From NCBI GenBank assembly GCA_947474445.1, contig CANJJY010000019.1, positions 1 through 22,179 on the forward strand: a stretch of 22,179 nucleotides of DNA, read 5' to 3'. Positions 8,078 through 15,870 of the stretch are shown here, one piece after another. The position numbers and the translations under genes were made by a program. The DNA is from Oligoflexaceae bacterium. Lineage in GTDB: Bacteria > Bdellovibrionota_B > Oligoflexia > Oligoflexales > Oligoflexaceae. Under the pieces are notes generated by a model that was not told where the DNA came from, made no database searches, and was given only the letters and a program-made list of their open reading frames with translations. Numbering within the stretch: position 1 is the first letter of the stretch; each line of letters starts with the position of its first letter.

Positions 8078-8911
8078 TTAGGCGCCAAATTGATATAGTA
8101 TAATCCAAATGACTGGGGCAGCAAAGAGCAATCCATCGACTCTATCTAAGAAGCCACCATGTCCTGGAAAGATCTTGCCCGAGTCTTTCACCCCAGAGAA
8201 GCGTTTAAACGTAGACTCCGCCAAATCGCCCAACTGCCCGAATGCACCGCCTGCAAGACTGCAGATAATGACCAGAGTCCATGAAGCGAAATCGGGATCA
8301 TAAGCCATTTTAATCAGGGCGCCACCGACGACACTCGCCACCAATCCACCGATGGACCCTTCCCAAGTTTTGTTTGGAGACATTTTTGGAGCCAGTTTAT
8401 GCCGCCCAAAAGCACGACCAGCAAAATAGGCTCCGGTATCTCCACTCCATACTATGGCACACATGAGAAAAACATAACGATAACCCGTACCCAATTGGTT
8501 GAGCTCCCAGACAGCTAACCAGGGAAAAGAGCCATAAACGAGGCAGACGAGTATCCCTGCTGCATGGCCAAACGAAAGATCGATATCGTCGACCAAAAAT
8601 ATGCCAAGAAGGAGAGCACCCAACAGCCCCACCATCATAACGCCAATTCCGTAACGGCTTGTATAGGCGCTACCCGCATACAGCAAGCAAGAGAGACCCG
8701 TTACCAATGGAATCCACCATCCAGCAAGTTCCCGGTGGCTCGGACCAAATCGACGATAGATTTGGGGCAAAATCATGCTAGCAATCTCATAGGTGCCAAG
8801 GCCAACCATAAGGGTAAAAAACAAACGAATGAAATGGGGGTTGCCAAGTGCAAATACCGCAGCCATTAAAATGAGGCTGACAAGAGCAGTTATGATGCGG
8901 GTCTTGAGCAT
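8078..8911 (-). CDS. cdsA: Phosphatidate cytidylyltransferase CdsA
   Basis: CdsA makes CDP-diacylglycerol from phosphatidic acid and CTP at the inner membrane, feeding PssA encoded downstream in the same run. The family signature is present in full: STFKRFSGVKDSGKIFPGHG continuing GFLDRVD, near residues 236-262. The preceding KMSPNKTWEGSIGG block is also typical. The rest is hydrophobic with several membrane helices starting at MLKTRIITALVSLILMAAVF. The 277 residues match the family. The ATG at 8911 has AAGG 7 nt upstream, only 9 bases after the uppS stop, so the two genes are surely cotranscribed. Confidence 0.96.
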   Translation of the reverse strand: MLKTRIITALVSLILMAAVFALGNPHFIRLFFTLMVGLGTYEIASMILPQIYRRFGPSHRELAGWWIPLVTGLSCLLYAGSAYTSRYGIGVMMVGLLGALLLGIFLVDDIDLSFGHAAGILVCLVYGSFPWLAVWELNQLGTGYRYVFLMCAIVWSGDTGAYFAGRAFGRHKLAPKMSPNKTWEGSIGGLVASVVGGALIKMAYDPDFASWTLVIICSLAGGAFGQLGDLAESTFKRFSGVKDSGKIFPGHGGFLDRVDGLLFAAPVIWIILYQFGA

Positions 8912-8920
8912 AGGGCGACC

Positions 8921-9655
8921 TTACTGAGGATGAATGCTTCCAAATCTCCGTTCACGTTCAGCATAGTCGCTGAGAGCCGCCTCGAGATCAGCGCGACTAA
9001 AGTCCGGCCAATGAACTTTTGTGAAGTAAAACTCAGTGTAAGCCATTTCCCAAAGAAGGAAATTAGAAAGTCTTTGCTCGCCACTAGTTCGAATCAAGAG
9101 ATCGGGTTCTGGAAGGAGATTTGTACTGAGATAAGAATTGATGGTTGCCTCGCCGATTGATTGTTCATCGAGAGTACCTTCTTTCACAGCTGCTGCAATT
9201 CCGCGAACCGCTCGCAGAATATCCGTTCTACTGCTGTAACTTAGCGCGAGAACCAATTTCAGACCTTGATTCGACCTCGTTCTTTCTTCGACGACACGCA
9301 GCCATTGTTGGCAATCTTCAGGCAACTTTTCAATCGCCCCGATACTACAAAGCTGGACTCCATTTTCATGGAGTCTCTCAATTTCTTCACGAAGATAGGA
9401 GACGAGTAGACTGAACAAGGCATGCACTTCTTCAATTGGTCTCTGCCAGTTCTCTTCACTGAAAGCGTAAAGGGTTAAAACCTTAACGCCCTGTTGTCCC
9501 GCGGCTTCTACGACTTCGCGGACTCTTTGCGCCCCACTCCGATGACCATGAACACGCGGTTCGCCTCGGCTCTGCGCCCAACGTCCGTTTCCATCCATAA
9601 TGATCGCAATATGTTGCGGAACCTTGTGTGTAAGAGGCGGCTTCATGTCAATCAC
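8921..9655 (-). CDS. uppS: Isoprenyl transferase, undecaprenyl diphosphate synthase
   Basis: UppS extends farnesyl diphosphate with cis-isoprene units to the C55 carrier lipid used for peptidoglycan and O-antigen. The catalytic block IAIIMDGNGRWAQSRGEPRV is near the N-terminus, with Asp21 from this start. Other family blocks are LTLYAFSEENWQRP, LALSYSSRTDIL and DLLIRTSGEQRLSNFLLWE with the following TEFYF. The start is uncertain: TTG at 9670, GTG at 9655 and ATG at 9646 are in frame. GTG at 9655 has AGGG 5 nt upstream and is preferred. It is the first gene of the long minus-strand envelope run; frr, often just upstream, is absent and a divergent gene lies there instead. Confidence 0.95.
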   Translation of the reverse strand: MIDMKPPLTHKVPQHIAIIMDGNGRWAQSRGEPRVHGHRSGAQRVREVVEAAGQQGVKVLTLYAFSEENWQRPIEEVHALFSLLVSYLREEIERLHENGVQLCSIGAIEKLPEDCQQWLRVVEERTRSNQGLKLVLALSYSSRTDILRAVRGIAAAVKEGTLDEQSIGEATINSYLSTNLLPEPDLLIRTSGEQRLSNFLLWEMAYTEFYFTKVHWPDFSRADLEAALSDYAERERRFGSIHPQ

Positions 9656-9737
9656 GACAGCCCTATTCAAATCGTTCCAGCAAGCAACTTTTCATCTCAG
9701 CCGGAATATGTTAATCGAGTCGAGCGGAAACTCTTCA

Positions 9738-9764
9738 ATTATCACACTTTAGCCAGTTTCCCAA
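9738..9764 (-). promoter_or_regulatory. Candidate promoter for uppS and the envelope run
   Basis: In the gap between divergent uppS and the methyltransferase gene, the minus strand has an extended -10 element, TGTGATAAT (GATAAT at 9743-9738). A poor TTGGGA -35 lies 15 bases upstream. The spacing is short, so the extended -10 is the main support. I see no convincing promoter on the plus strand here. Confidence 0.33.
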
Positions 9765-9800
9765 GGCTAGATCCGCGCGTTTTCTAGAAAGGAAGTCTCC

Positions 9801-10658
9801 TTGCAGCAGCCCCCCCTTAGCCGAGCACGCGGCAAGCTCATTATGGCAGCCAACTCTCTGGGTCTTGTCATCGATATTCCACAACGTAGTCTTGCTGTTT
9901 TGAGGGACGCAGATCTCCTCCTGTTTGAAGAAGACAGAGGAGCGCGCCCTGCCCTCAAGGCGGCTGGCATTCATAGAGAGTATAGGCTTTGGAATGAGCA
10001 CAAGGATCAAGGGACATTTGATGCAGTCAAAAGCGCATTAAAACTGGGTCGTACCGTGGCTTACATGAGCGATCAAGGAGTCCCAACTCTAGCCGATCCG
10101 GGGCGAGATCTTCTTGTCCTGGCCTATCAGCTTGATGCTGAGGTGAGTGTTATTCCAGGACCAAGCTCCCTCACAGCAGCTTTGGCGGCTTGTCCTTTTC
10201 TCGAGAATGGATTTGTCTTTGTGGGATTTCTACCCCGCGAAGAGGAATTGCGTCAGAAAAGCTTGGCTCAGTTTGCGGAACAGGGTCTGCCCCTCTTAGT
10301 TCTTGATACCCCCTATCGACGAGAAGCCGTTTTGAAGAGCGTCGAAAAAGTATTCGGGGCGGATCATATCTGTCTTTTGGCCGAGGATATATCAGGTCCG
10401 GAAGAAAAATTCCTCCTTGCTTCGGCTTCTCAATTACTTCAACGCGAAACAATAAAAATTAATTTTGTTCTGATGATTGCACCAGTTCAGGTCGCGGTGA
10501 AGAAGCCGATTTTATCTGATAAAAAGGAGATTGTTTTACGTAAGGTAGACAGGTCTGAGCCGCCACAACTGAAGCCGCCACGATCGGAACGGCCAGCAAA
10601 ACCCCGAGGAGCCCGAACCAACTCCCAAAAGCAAAAACCGAAGCGATCACCACGATAG
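9801..10658 (+). CDS. RsmI-like tetrapyrrole-methylase-fold SAM methyltransferase
   Basis: The 285-residue protein has the RsmI/tetrapyrrole methylase layout: a first block (IPQRSLAVLRDADLLLFEED), then VAYMSDQGVPTLADPGRDLL near residues 90-110, then VIPGPSSLTAALAACPF, FVFVGFLPRE and LLVLDTPYRREAVL. RsmI 2'-O-methylates C1402 of 16S rRNA. The usual opening VPTPIGNL is replaced by MAANSLGLVIDI, and blocks such as DTPYR recall the separate RsmI-like family of Bacteroidetes, so rRNA as substrate is not certain. The domain ends near residue 230; the remaining 55 residues are Lys/Arg/Pro-rich and disordered-looking. The TTG at 9801 has AAAGGA 7-8 nt upstream and is preferred to ATG at 9843. The last 200 bases run antisense to the 3' end of the AI-2E permease gene. 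Confidence 0.83.
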   Translation: MQQPPLSRARGKLIMAANSLGLVIDIPQRSLAVLRDADLLLFEEDRGARPALKAAGIHREYRLWNEHKDQGTFDAVKSALKLGRTVAYMSDQGVPTLADPGRDLLVLAYQLDAEVSVIPGPSSLTAALAACPFLENGFVFVGFLPREEELRQKSLAQFAEQGLPLLVLDTPYRREAVLKSVEKVFGADHICLLAEDISGPEEKFLLASASQLLQRETIKINFVLMIAPVQVAVKKPILSDKKEIVLRKVDRSEPPQLKPPRSERPAKPRGARTNSQKQKPKRSPR

Positions 10659-11601
10659 GATGGAGCCCCGATCGATCACCGATGATGCGGGGCGTAATAA
10701 TCATTCCATCGATCGATTGCACTACGGCCACAACCCCAAGAACAGCGACGAATACCGATACACCGGTACCTTGGGTGAGCACGACAACAGAACTGAGACC
10801 GATTCCGACCACAACATCAAGATAGGGCACCAGTCGACATAGACCCGCCACAGCTCCGATGGCAATTCCCGAAGGAACACCGATCAGATTAAACCCCGCC
10901 ATGTATAAACAACCGAGAACGCAGGCAATCAAAAACTGACCTTTGACGACCGATCTCAGCACGACATCAACTCGATGGAGAAAGACCGAGATCAGGATAT
11001 GGGTATCTTCCGGTGTCCAACGCTTGACCAGGCGACTCAGATTCTCCTTACCTGCGAGCAAAAGGTAAGTGATCAATGGAACCATTATCAGATTGAATGC
11101 AGCTTCAATAAGCACGGGCGTGCGCAAAAATATTTCTTGAACCGTCTGTGAGGCCGAACTCATATTTTGGAGGAGATTGAGCCGACGGAAACCAGCTTCA
11201 ATAGTTTCTTCTGGAAAAATTCGAGCCTGCTTCAACCAGTCGAGAACAGGCACCATTATTTTTTCCAAATAGCCGATAGCGTTGGGTACACGCGCGAGGA
11301 TGCTCATCAGCTCTTCGTAGATAAAAGGCACCACTAAAACCGCACAAACGACAAAAGTCAGCACAACGATCAAGACCAGGATACCAACCAAGGTCTTTCG
11401 CTCGACAGGAAATCGTCGACAAAGACGGTCAACCATGGGGTCAAAAATATAGGCGATGATACTGCTCGCAACGATTGCCACCATTATCGATCGATACAAT
11501 ACGCCAAGCATGACGAGAATTCCAACCGTAACTAGACAAACGATGGCGAAGCGCTTAAAGCGCGTCCAGTCGTTATCACGCCCTACTCCATCAAGATCCA
11601 T
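10459..11601 (-). CDS. AI-2E family (YdiK/PerM/TqsA-like) membrane permease
   Basis: The 380-residue membrane protein has the AI-2E transporter family layout: two N-terminal helices (FAIVCLVTVGILVMLGVLY, IMVAIVASSIIAYIF), a third (VGILVLIVVLTFVVCAVLVV), a soluble middle region, then a C-terminal helical block. The conserved motif GLCRLVPYLDVVVGIGLSS and the following IDGMIITPRIIGDRSGLHPI are clearly recognisable. Members export small molecules or ions; the family name does not prove autoinducer-2 transport, and the substrate here is unknown. The ATG at 11601 has AAGG only 2 nt upstream and AGGAG about 12 nt upstream, so initiation may be weak. It follows prmC by 34 bases. Its last 66 codons are overlapped by the convergent methyltransferase gene. 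Confidence 0.88.
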   Translation of the reverse strand: MDLDGVGRDNDWTRFKRFAIVCLVTVGILVMLGVLYRSIMVAIVASSIIAYIFDPMVDRLCRRFPVERKTLVGILVLIVVLTFVVCAVLVVPFIYEELMSILARVPNAIGYLEKIMVPVLDWLKQARIFPEETIEAGFRRLNLLQNMSSASQTVQEIFLRTPVLIEAAFNLIMVPLITYLLLAGKENLSRLVKRWTPEDTHILISVFLHRVDVVLRSVVKGQFLIACVLGCLYMAGFNLIGVPSGIAIGAVAGLCRLVPYLDVVVGIGLSSVVVLTQGTGVSVFVAVLGVVAVVQSIDGMIITPRIIGDRSGLHPIVVIASVFAFGSWFGLLGVLLAVPIVAASVVAAQTCLPYVKQSPFYQIKSASSPRPELVQSSEQN

Positions 11602-11635
11602 ATCCTTACATAGCTCCTAATATCACCGCTCCTTT

Positions 11636-12514
11636 TCAAGAATCGAGAAGAGGACGCGTTGCTGCGACAACTCGTTCGTGCCCGCCTAGATCCTTAAAGC
11701 GTGCGATCTCCGACCACCCAGAGCTCTCTAAGAGTAAGGATACCGCATTTGCTTGCCTGTAGCCGACTTCCAGGAAAATTTTGCCCTGCGGTTTAAGCGC
11801 CTGGACAGCATGCTGAGCGAAAATTTTGTAAAATTCCAACCCTTTATCAGACGCAAATAAAGCTTTTTCAGGTTCAAAACCGATGACCGAAGCCGAAAGC
11901 TCAGCTTTCTCTTCGTCAGCAATGTAGGGTGGGTTGCTGACAATAAAATCCAAAGGCCGTCGAATCGAAGCCCAACTTTCGGACAGTCGAGCATCGCACT
12001 CCTCGAAAATCATCGGCGTTTCTAGAAGGCTTGCATTTTTTTCAGCGATGACCAAAGCATTCTTGCTAACATCCCAGGCAAAAATTTCACACAACGGACG
12101 GTTCTTCTTTAGCGCAATGGCAATGCAACCGGAACCCGTCCCAATATCCAGGCCGCTCCATCGTGCATCGAGCGGTATATAAGCCAAAACTTGCTCAACA
12201 AGCGTTTCCGTGTCGGGCCTTGGAATCAAAGTATGACGGTCGACAATAAATTTTAGACCATAAAATTCTTTGTATGCGAGAATGTAAGCCACAGGCTCAC
12301 CCGCTGCACGACGCCTTATCAGCTCGCGATAGCCTTTGCGTTCTTCAGGCACCAAAGGTTTATGATGATCGAGGTAAAGATCGAGGCGACGACAATCCAA
12401 GGTATGGGCTAAGAGAATTTCAGCATCGAGTCGAGGGGAGTCGGAACCTGCTTGCCGCAAGTAACTGCTTGACCACTGAATCACATCCTTTATGGTCCAT
12501 ATTTGATCGGTCAT
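11636..12514 (-). CDS. prmC: Release factor glutamine methyltransferase PrmC
   Basis: PrmC N5-methylates the Gln of the GGQ motif in release factors RF1 and RF2, raising termination efficiency. The substrate-binding motif NPPY is at residues 194-197, the SAM loop DIGTGSGC at 123-130, and the typical LIPRPDTETLVE just before it at 96-107. The length of 292 residues is close to the family norm. The ATG at 12514 overlaps the TGA of prfA in ATGA, with GGGAG 4 nt upstream: classic translational coupling of the enzyme to its substrate protein. Confidence 0.96.
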   Translation of the reverse strand: MTDQIWTIKDVIQWSSSYLRQAGSDSPRLDAEILLAHTLDCRRLDLYLDHHKPLVPEERKGYRELIRRRAAGEPVAYILAYKEFYGLKFIVDRHTLIPRPDTETLVEQVLAYIPLDARWSGLDIGTGSGCIAIALKKNRPLCEIFAWDVSKNALVIAEKNASLLETPMIFEECDARLSESWASIRRPLDFIVSNPPYIADEEKAELSASVIGFEPEKALFASDKGLEFYKIFAQHAVQALKPQGKIFLEVGYRQANAVSLLLESSGWSEIARFKDLGGHERVVAATRPLLDS

Positions 12515-13599
12515 GAGACTCCCTGCACGCCTCGCTCAAGCTCAGATTTCAGCAATGCGGTCTGATGGAAGGCAGCTAAAGAATTCAATATTTCGGATAG
12601 ATCTCCCTGCATGACTTCACTCAGTTTATACAGAGTTAAATTAATGCGGTGATCTGTGACTCGACTCTGGGGAAAATTGTAAGTCCTAATCCTCTCGCTG
12701 CGGTCACCCGATCCAACTTGGCTTTTACGATCAGCGCTGATTGCGTCTTGCTGCTCTTGCTGAGCTTTCTCATAAAGCCTGCTTCGCAATATTTTCAAGG
12801 CCTTCTCCCGATTCTTAATCTGAGAACGCTCCTCTTGACACTCAACGACTAATCCACTCGGTTTATGCACAATGCGGACAGCTGAGTCAGTTGTATTCAC
12901 ATGCTGGCCACCTGCTCCAGACGATCGACATGCGGTGATTTCAAGATCTCGAGCATCTAACGATACTTCATCAAGCTCATCGGCCTCGGGCAGTACTGCG
13001 ACAGTACAGGCGCTCGTATGAATTCGACCTTGGGCTTCAGTTGCAGGTACTCTCTGAACCCGATGCACACCCGCTTCAAACTTCAACTTTTGAAAAACTT
13101 TCTCGCCCTTGATAAGGATGATTGCTTCCTTATAACCGCCCGTTGCCGACTCCGTGGCCGACATCAGTTCGACTTTCCAGCCAGCACCCTCGGAAAATCG
13201 GGTATACATACGCAATAGGTCTGCTGCGAATAGCGCAGCTTCTTCGCCTCCTGTTCCTGCCCTAACTTCTAAAATAACATTGCGATCGTCGTTAGGATCT
13301 TTCGGTAAGGTCAATATCTGCAATTGAGCTTCTGCAGCGAGAATCTGCTCTTCAAGGATTTCGAGTTCTTCCTTTGCCATGGCTCGTACTTCAGGGTCGG
13401 CATCTTCATCAAGCATTTTTCGGGTTGCGTCACGATCACTTTTAAGCTGCTTATATGACCGGTAAACCTCGACGATTTCAGCAAAGGAAGCCCGCTCTTT
13501 TGAAAGCTTGGTAAAATCCTGGCTGCTCAGACCTTCGCGGCCCAATTTTGAATCGATTTCGGTGAGGCGAAGTTCGATCGAATCAAGTTTTTCGTACAT
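12511..13599 (-). CDS. prfA: Peptide chain release factor 1
   Basis: RF1 reads UAA and UAG in the ribosomal A site and triggers peptide release. The stop-codon recognition tripeptide PAT, typical of RF1 rather than RF2, is at residues 185-187, within VHRVQRVPATEAQGRIHTSA. The catalytic GGQ is at 230-232 in CRSSGAGGQHVNTTDSAVR. The length of 362 residues matches the family. The ATG at 13599 is chosen because AGGTGG lies 5 nt upstream; GTG at 13608 would add three residues and has no Shine-Dalgarno. It lies between rpmE and prmC, an arrangement (rpmE-prfA-prmC) common in bacteria. Confidence 0.97.
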   Translation of the reverse strand: MYEKLDSIELRLTEIDSKLGREGLSSQDFTKLSKERASFAEIVEVYRSYKQLKSDRDATRKMLDEDADPEVRAMAKEELEILEEQILAAEAQLQILTLPKDPNDDRNVILEVRAGTGGEEAALFAADLLRMYTRFSEGAGWKVELMSATESATGGYKEAIILIKGEKVFQKLKFEAGVHRVQRVPATEAQGRIHTSACTVAVLPEADELDEVSLDARDLEITACRSSGAGGQHVNTTDSAVRIVHKPSGLVVECQEERSQIKNREKALKILRSRLYEKAQQEQQDAISADRKSQVGSGDRSERIRTYNFPQSRVTDHRINLTLYKLSEVMQGDLSEILNSLAAFHQTALLKSELERGVQGVS

Positions 13600-13690
13600 T
13601 GGGGCCACCTATTGGCTAAAAGCACAAGAGAAACACGTCGTCCACGCGCTTCAACTTAGGGATGAACCCATAACTTTGCACAAATGACGA

Positions 13691-13730
13691 AGCCCAAAGT
13701 CTCCCAATTCAATAAGGGAGAATTTGGGCT
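13691..13730 (-). other. Strong stem-loop between rpmE and prfA
   Basis: AGCCCAAA at 13691-13698 pairs with TTTGGGCT at 13723-13730. Inside it CTCCC at 13701-13705 pairs with GGGAG at 13716-13720, leaving a 10-base loop and a small two-base bulge on each side. Read on the minus strand no clean T-run follows, only TTCGTCATTT, so it is a weak intrinsic terminator at best. It may be a partial terminator or an RNA-processing or stability element that sets L31 and RF1 levels apart. Confidence 0.6.
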
Positions 13731-13749
13731 CCAATCGCCGAAACTAAAA

Positions 13750-13950
13750 CTAAGTGCGAGCGTACTTCTTCTTAAACTTCTCGATACGGCCTGCAGTATC
13801 CATCAGCTTTTGCTTGCCCGTAAAGAAAGGATGGCAGTTGCTGCAGATTTCAACATGAATCTCAGCCTTTACCGACCTGGTTTGAAAAGTGTTGCCGCAT
13901 GCACACACGACTTTGCTTTCGACGTAATTTGGATGGCCTTCTTTTTTCAT
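13750..13950 (-). CDS. rpmE: 50S ribosomal protein L31, zinc-binding (C+) type
   Basis: The 66-residue protein matches L31 along its length: MKKEGHPNYV, CACGNTFQTRS, ICSNCHPFFTGKQ, then GRIEKFKKKY. The four zinc-ligand Cys are present at 16, 18, 36 and 39, so this is the zinc-dependent form rather than the cysteine-free paralogue that takes over during zinc starvation. The ATG at 13950 has AAAAGGA 6 nt upstream. It lies between rho and prfA on the same strand, with hairpins on both sides that may set its level separately. Confidence 0.97.
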   Translation of the reverse strand: MKKEGHPNYVESKVVCACGNTFQTRSVKAEIHVEICSNCHPFFTGKQKLMDTAGRIEKFKKKYART

Positions 13951-13983
13951 ACTCTATCCTTTTTCCGCTAGATCTCAGCTCTA

Positions 13984-14006
13984 GATGCAGCGACTATCGC
14001 CGCATC
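13984..14006 (-). other. Stem-loop between rho and rpmE
   Basis: GATGCAGCGA at 13984-13993 faces TCGCCGCATC at 13997-14006 across a three-base loop; on the minus-strand RNA this is a 10-bp stem with one G-U wobble. No T-run follows, so it is not a standard intrinsic terminator. It sits in the 80-base gap after rho and 34 bases before the rpmE start, so it could be part of the L31 leader or shield the rho 3' end. Confidence 0.5.
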
Positions 14007-14030
14007 CCATGAACTTGATCGCCTTTTTTC

Positions 14031-15455
14031 TTAGCCGTTCATCGACTCTAAGAAGTCGGCATTGGTGTTGGTTTTTTCCATCTTGTTCAGAAGGAACTCC
14101 ATCGCATCGACTGTATTCAGAGGTTGCAGCAACTTGCGGAGGATCCACATGCGATTGAGCACATCCTTTGGCAGGAGGAGCTCTTCCTTACGGGTTCCGG
14201 ACTTGTTGATGTCCATGGCCGGGAATACGCGCTTCTCAGAAAGCTTGCGATCCAGTACCAACTCCATGTTACCAGTACCTTTGAACTCTTCGAAGATGAC
14301 TTCGTCCATCCGCGAGCCTGTATCAACCAGGGCTGTCGCAATAATGGTCAAGGAGCCACCATCTTCGATATTTCGCGCTGCGCCGAAAAATCTTTTCGGT
14401 TTATGCAGCGCGTTGGAATCTACACCACCTGAGAGGATTTTACCAGAGGGTGGAACGACGGAGTTATAAGCTCGCGCTAGACGCGTGATGGAGTCGAGGA
14501 GAATGACAACGTCGTGCTTGTGCTCGACCAGTCGTTTCGCCTTTTCAATAACCATTTCAGCTACTTGAACGTGGCGCTGAGCAGGTTCGTCGAAGGTTGA
14601 AGAGATCACTTCACCCCGAACCGACCGTTCCATGTCGGTAACTTCTTCAGGTCGCTCATCGATCAGAAGGACAATCAGAATCGCTTCAGGGTGATTCTTC
14701 TCAATTGAATGGGCAATGTTCTGCAAAAGAACTGTTTTACCCGTCCGCGGCGGTGCCACGATAAGAGCTCGCTGCCCTTTACCAATCGGACACATAATGT
14801 CGATGATACGGGAGGAATAGTTAAAGGTGGCCACTTCCATCTTGAACTTTTCCATCGGATAAAGTGGCGTTAAATTGTCAAAAAGTATCTTGTCGAAACC
14901 AGGATCTGGCAATGCCCCATTGACGGACTCAACCTTTAAAAGAGCAAAGTAGCGCTCACTGTCCTTCGGGGGTCTTATCTGCCCCGAAACGGTGTCACCG
15001 GTACGGAGGTTAAATCGCCGAATCTGCGAAGGGGACACATAAATATCATCAGGACCTGGAAGATAATTGTAATCAGGGGCGCGCAGGAAGCCAAAGCCAT
15101 CGGGCAAGGTTTCCAAGACGCCTTCTCCGTAAATGACGCCGCCTCTTTCTGACTGAGCTTGAAGCAAAGCAAAGATCAGATCTTGCTTGCGCATGCTACT
15201 CGAGCCTTCAATGCCAAATTCACGAGCAAGCTTGTTCAGGTCAGAGATTTTACGCTCTTTCAGCTCTTTGAGATTAATCTCAAGCTGCTGATTATTCTGC
15301 TGATTGCTGCTGGAATGGCTGCTAATGGCAGAAGAGGGTTGAATCAAGGCTTGCTGCGGCTCCGGAGCGGGAGCTTCGACGTCGATTCTCTCCACTTTCG
15401 CAGGCGTCGCCTTTTTCGTTTTGGTGGCTGTCACCGTTTTATCCTTTTCTGTCAT
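14031..15455 (-). CDS. rho: Transcription termination factor Rho
   Basis: Rho is the hexameric RNA-dependent ATPase that ends transcription at untranslated, C-rich RNA. In order there are a 55-residue low-complexity N-terminus (Lys/Thr then Ser/Gln/Asn-rich), the Rho N-terminal helical domain (about 57-105), the RNA-binding cold-shock-like domain with GFGFLR at 120-125, Walker A APPRTGKT at 234-241, DERPEEVTDM at 266-275, Walker B VVILLD at 316-321, and the Q-loop region around PPSGKILSGGVD at 335-346. At 474 residues it exceeds E. coli Rho (419), mainly by the N-terminal extension. The ATG at 15455 has AGAGAG 7 nt upstream. A leader of about 195 bases separates it from a candidate promoter, which would allow the autogenous attenuation known for rho elsewhere. 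Confidence 0.98.
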   Translation of the reverse strand: MTEKDKTVTATKTKKATPAKVERIDVEAPAPEPQQALIQPSSAISSHSSSNQQNNQQLEINLKELKERKISDLNKLAREFGIEGSSSMRKQDLIFALLQAQSERGGVIYGEGVLETLPDGFGFLRAPDYNYLPGPDDIYVSPSQIRRFNLRTGDTVSGQIRPPKDSERYFALLKVESVNGALPDPGFDKILFDNLTPLYPMEKFKMEVATFNYSSRIIDIMCPIGKGQRALIVAPPRTGKTVLLQNIAHSIEKNHPEAILIVLLIDERPEEVTDMERSVRGEVISSTFDEPAQRHVQVAEMVIEKAKRLVEHKHDVVILLDSITRLARAYNSVVPPSGKILSGGVDSNALHKPKRFFGAARNIEDGGSLTIIATALVDTGSRMDEVIFEEFKGTGNMELVLDRKLSEKRVFPAMDINKSGTRKEELLLPKDVLNRMWILRKLLQPLNTVDAMEFLLNKMEKTNTNADFLESMNG

Positions 15456-15658
15456 AAGGTAGCTCTCTTTATAAAGGTGGGTATGAAAAGGGGATGGAAA
15501 CTATCCGCACATCGTTGATCACATAGAACAGGGCAAGCAGCTTTGACAGTAAGACTTCGCAGACTTCAATTCCCACGATAATCAAAAACTGTCCTGAAGC
15601 ACTTTATCTGCATTTTGCTCTTAAGCAGTTTGTCCATCATTTAGCAATTTGAAAGTGA

Positions 15659-15687
15659 AGAATAAAGACGGAAATTGGCAGGTTCAA
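15659..15687 (-). promoter_or_regulatory. Candidate sigma-70-like promoter for rho
   Basis: On the minus strand TTGAAC (15687-15682) and TATTCT (15664-15659) are separated by exactly 17 bases, each matching consensus at 4 of 6 positions. Transcription would start near 15652. Confidence 0.42.
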
Positions 15688-15841
15688 AGATTTTTAGCTA
15701 AATATGCCAGTTCCTTACCTAGTTGGATATTCCAATCCCGCGTACTTGTCAATTGGAAAAGCCTCGATCACAGGGGGCCTCCGGCTTTGACTCAACCCGC
15801 CTTGCCTTCCCATGGCACTCAGGCCAATTTCGGGCGCATTC

Positions 15842-15870
15842 TAGGCAAAAGACACTGAATTTGCTAACAT
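15842..15870 (+). promoter_or_regulatory. Weak candidate promoter for the exported-protein gene
   Basis: TAGGCA (15842-15847) and TAACAT (15865-15870) are 17 bases apart, each 4 of 6 to consensus. Such matches occur often by chance; the position about 45 bases before the ATG is the main support. Confidence 0.28.

Noticed and set aside
9656..9800. Possible regulatory or RNA element between uppS and the methyltransferase gene
   Set aside because: Apart from the extended -10 reported for the minus strand I find no convincing stem-loop, operator repeat or plus-strand promoter.
15649..15858. 69-codon plus-strand frame in the gap upstream of the exported-protein gene
   Set aside because: It would need a TTG or GTG start without a Shine-Dalgarno, has no recognisable protein character and overlaps the candidate rho promoter.
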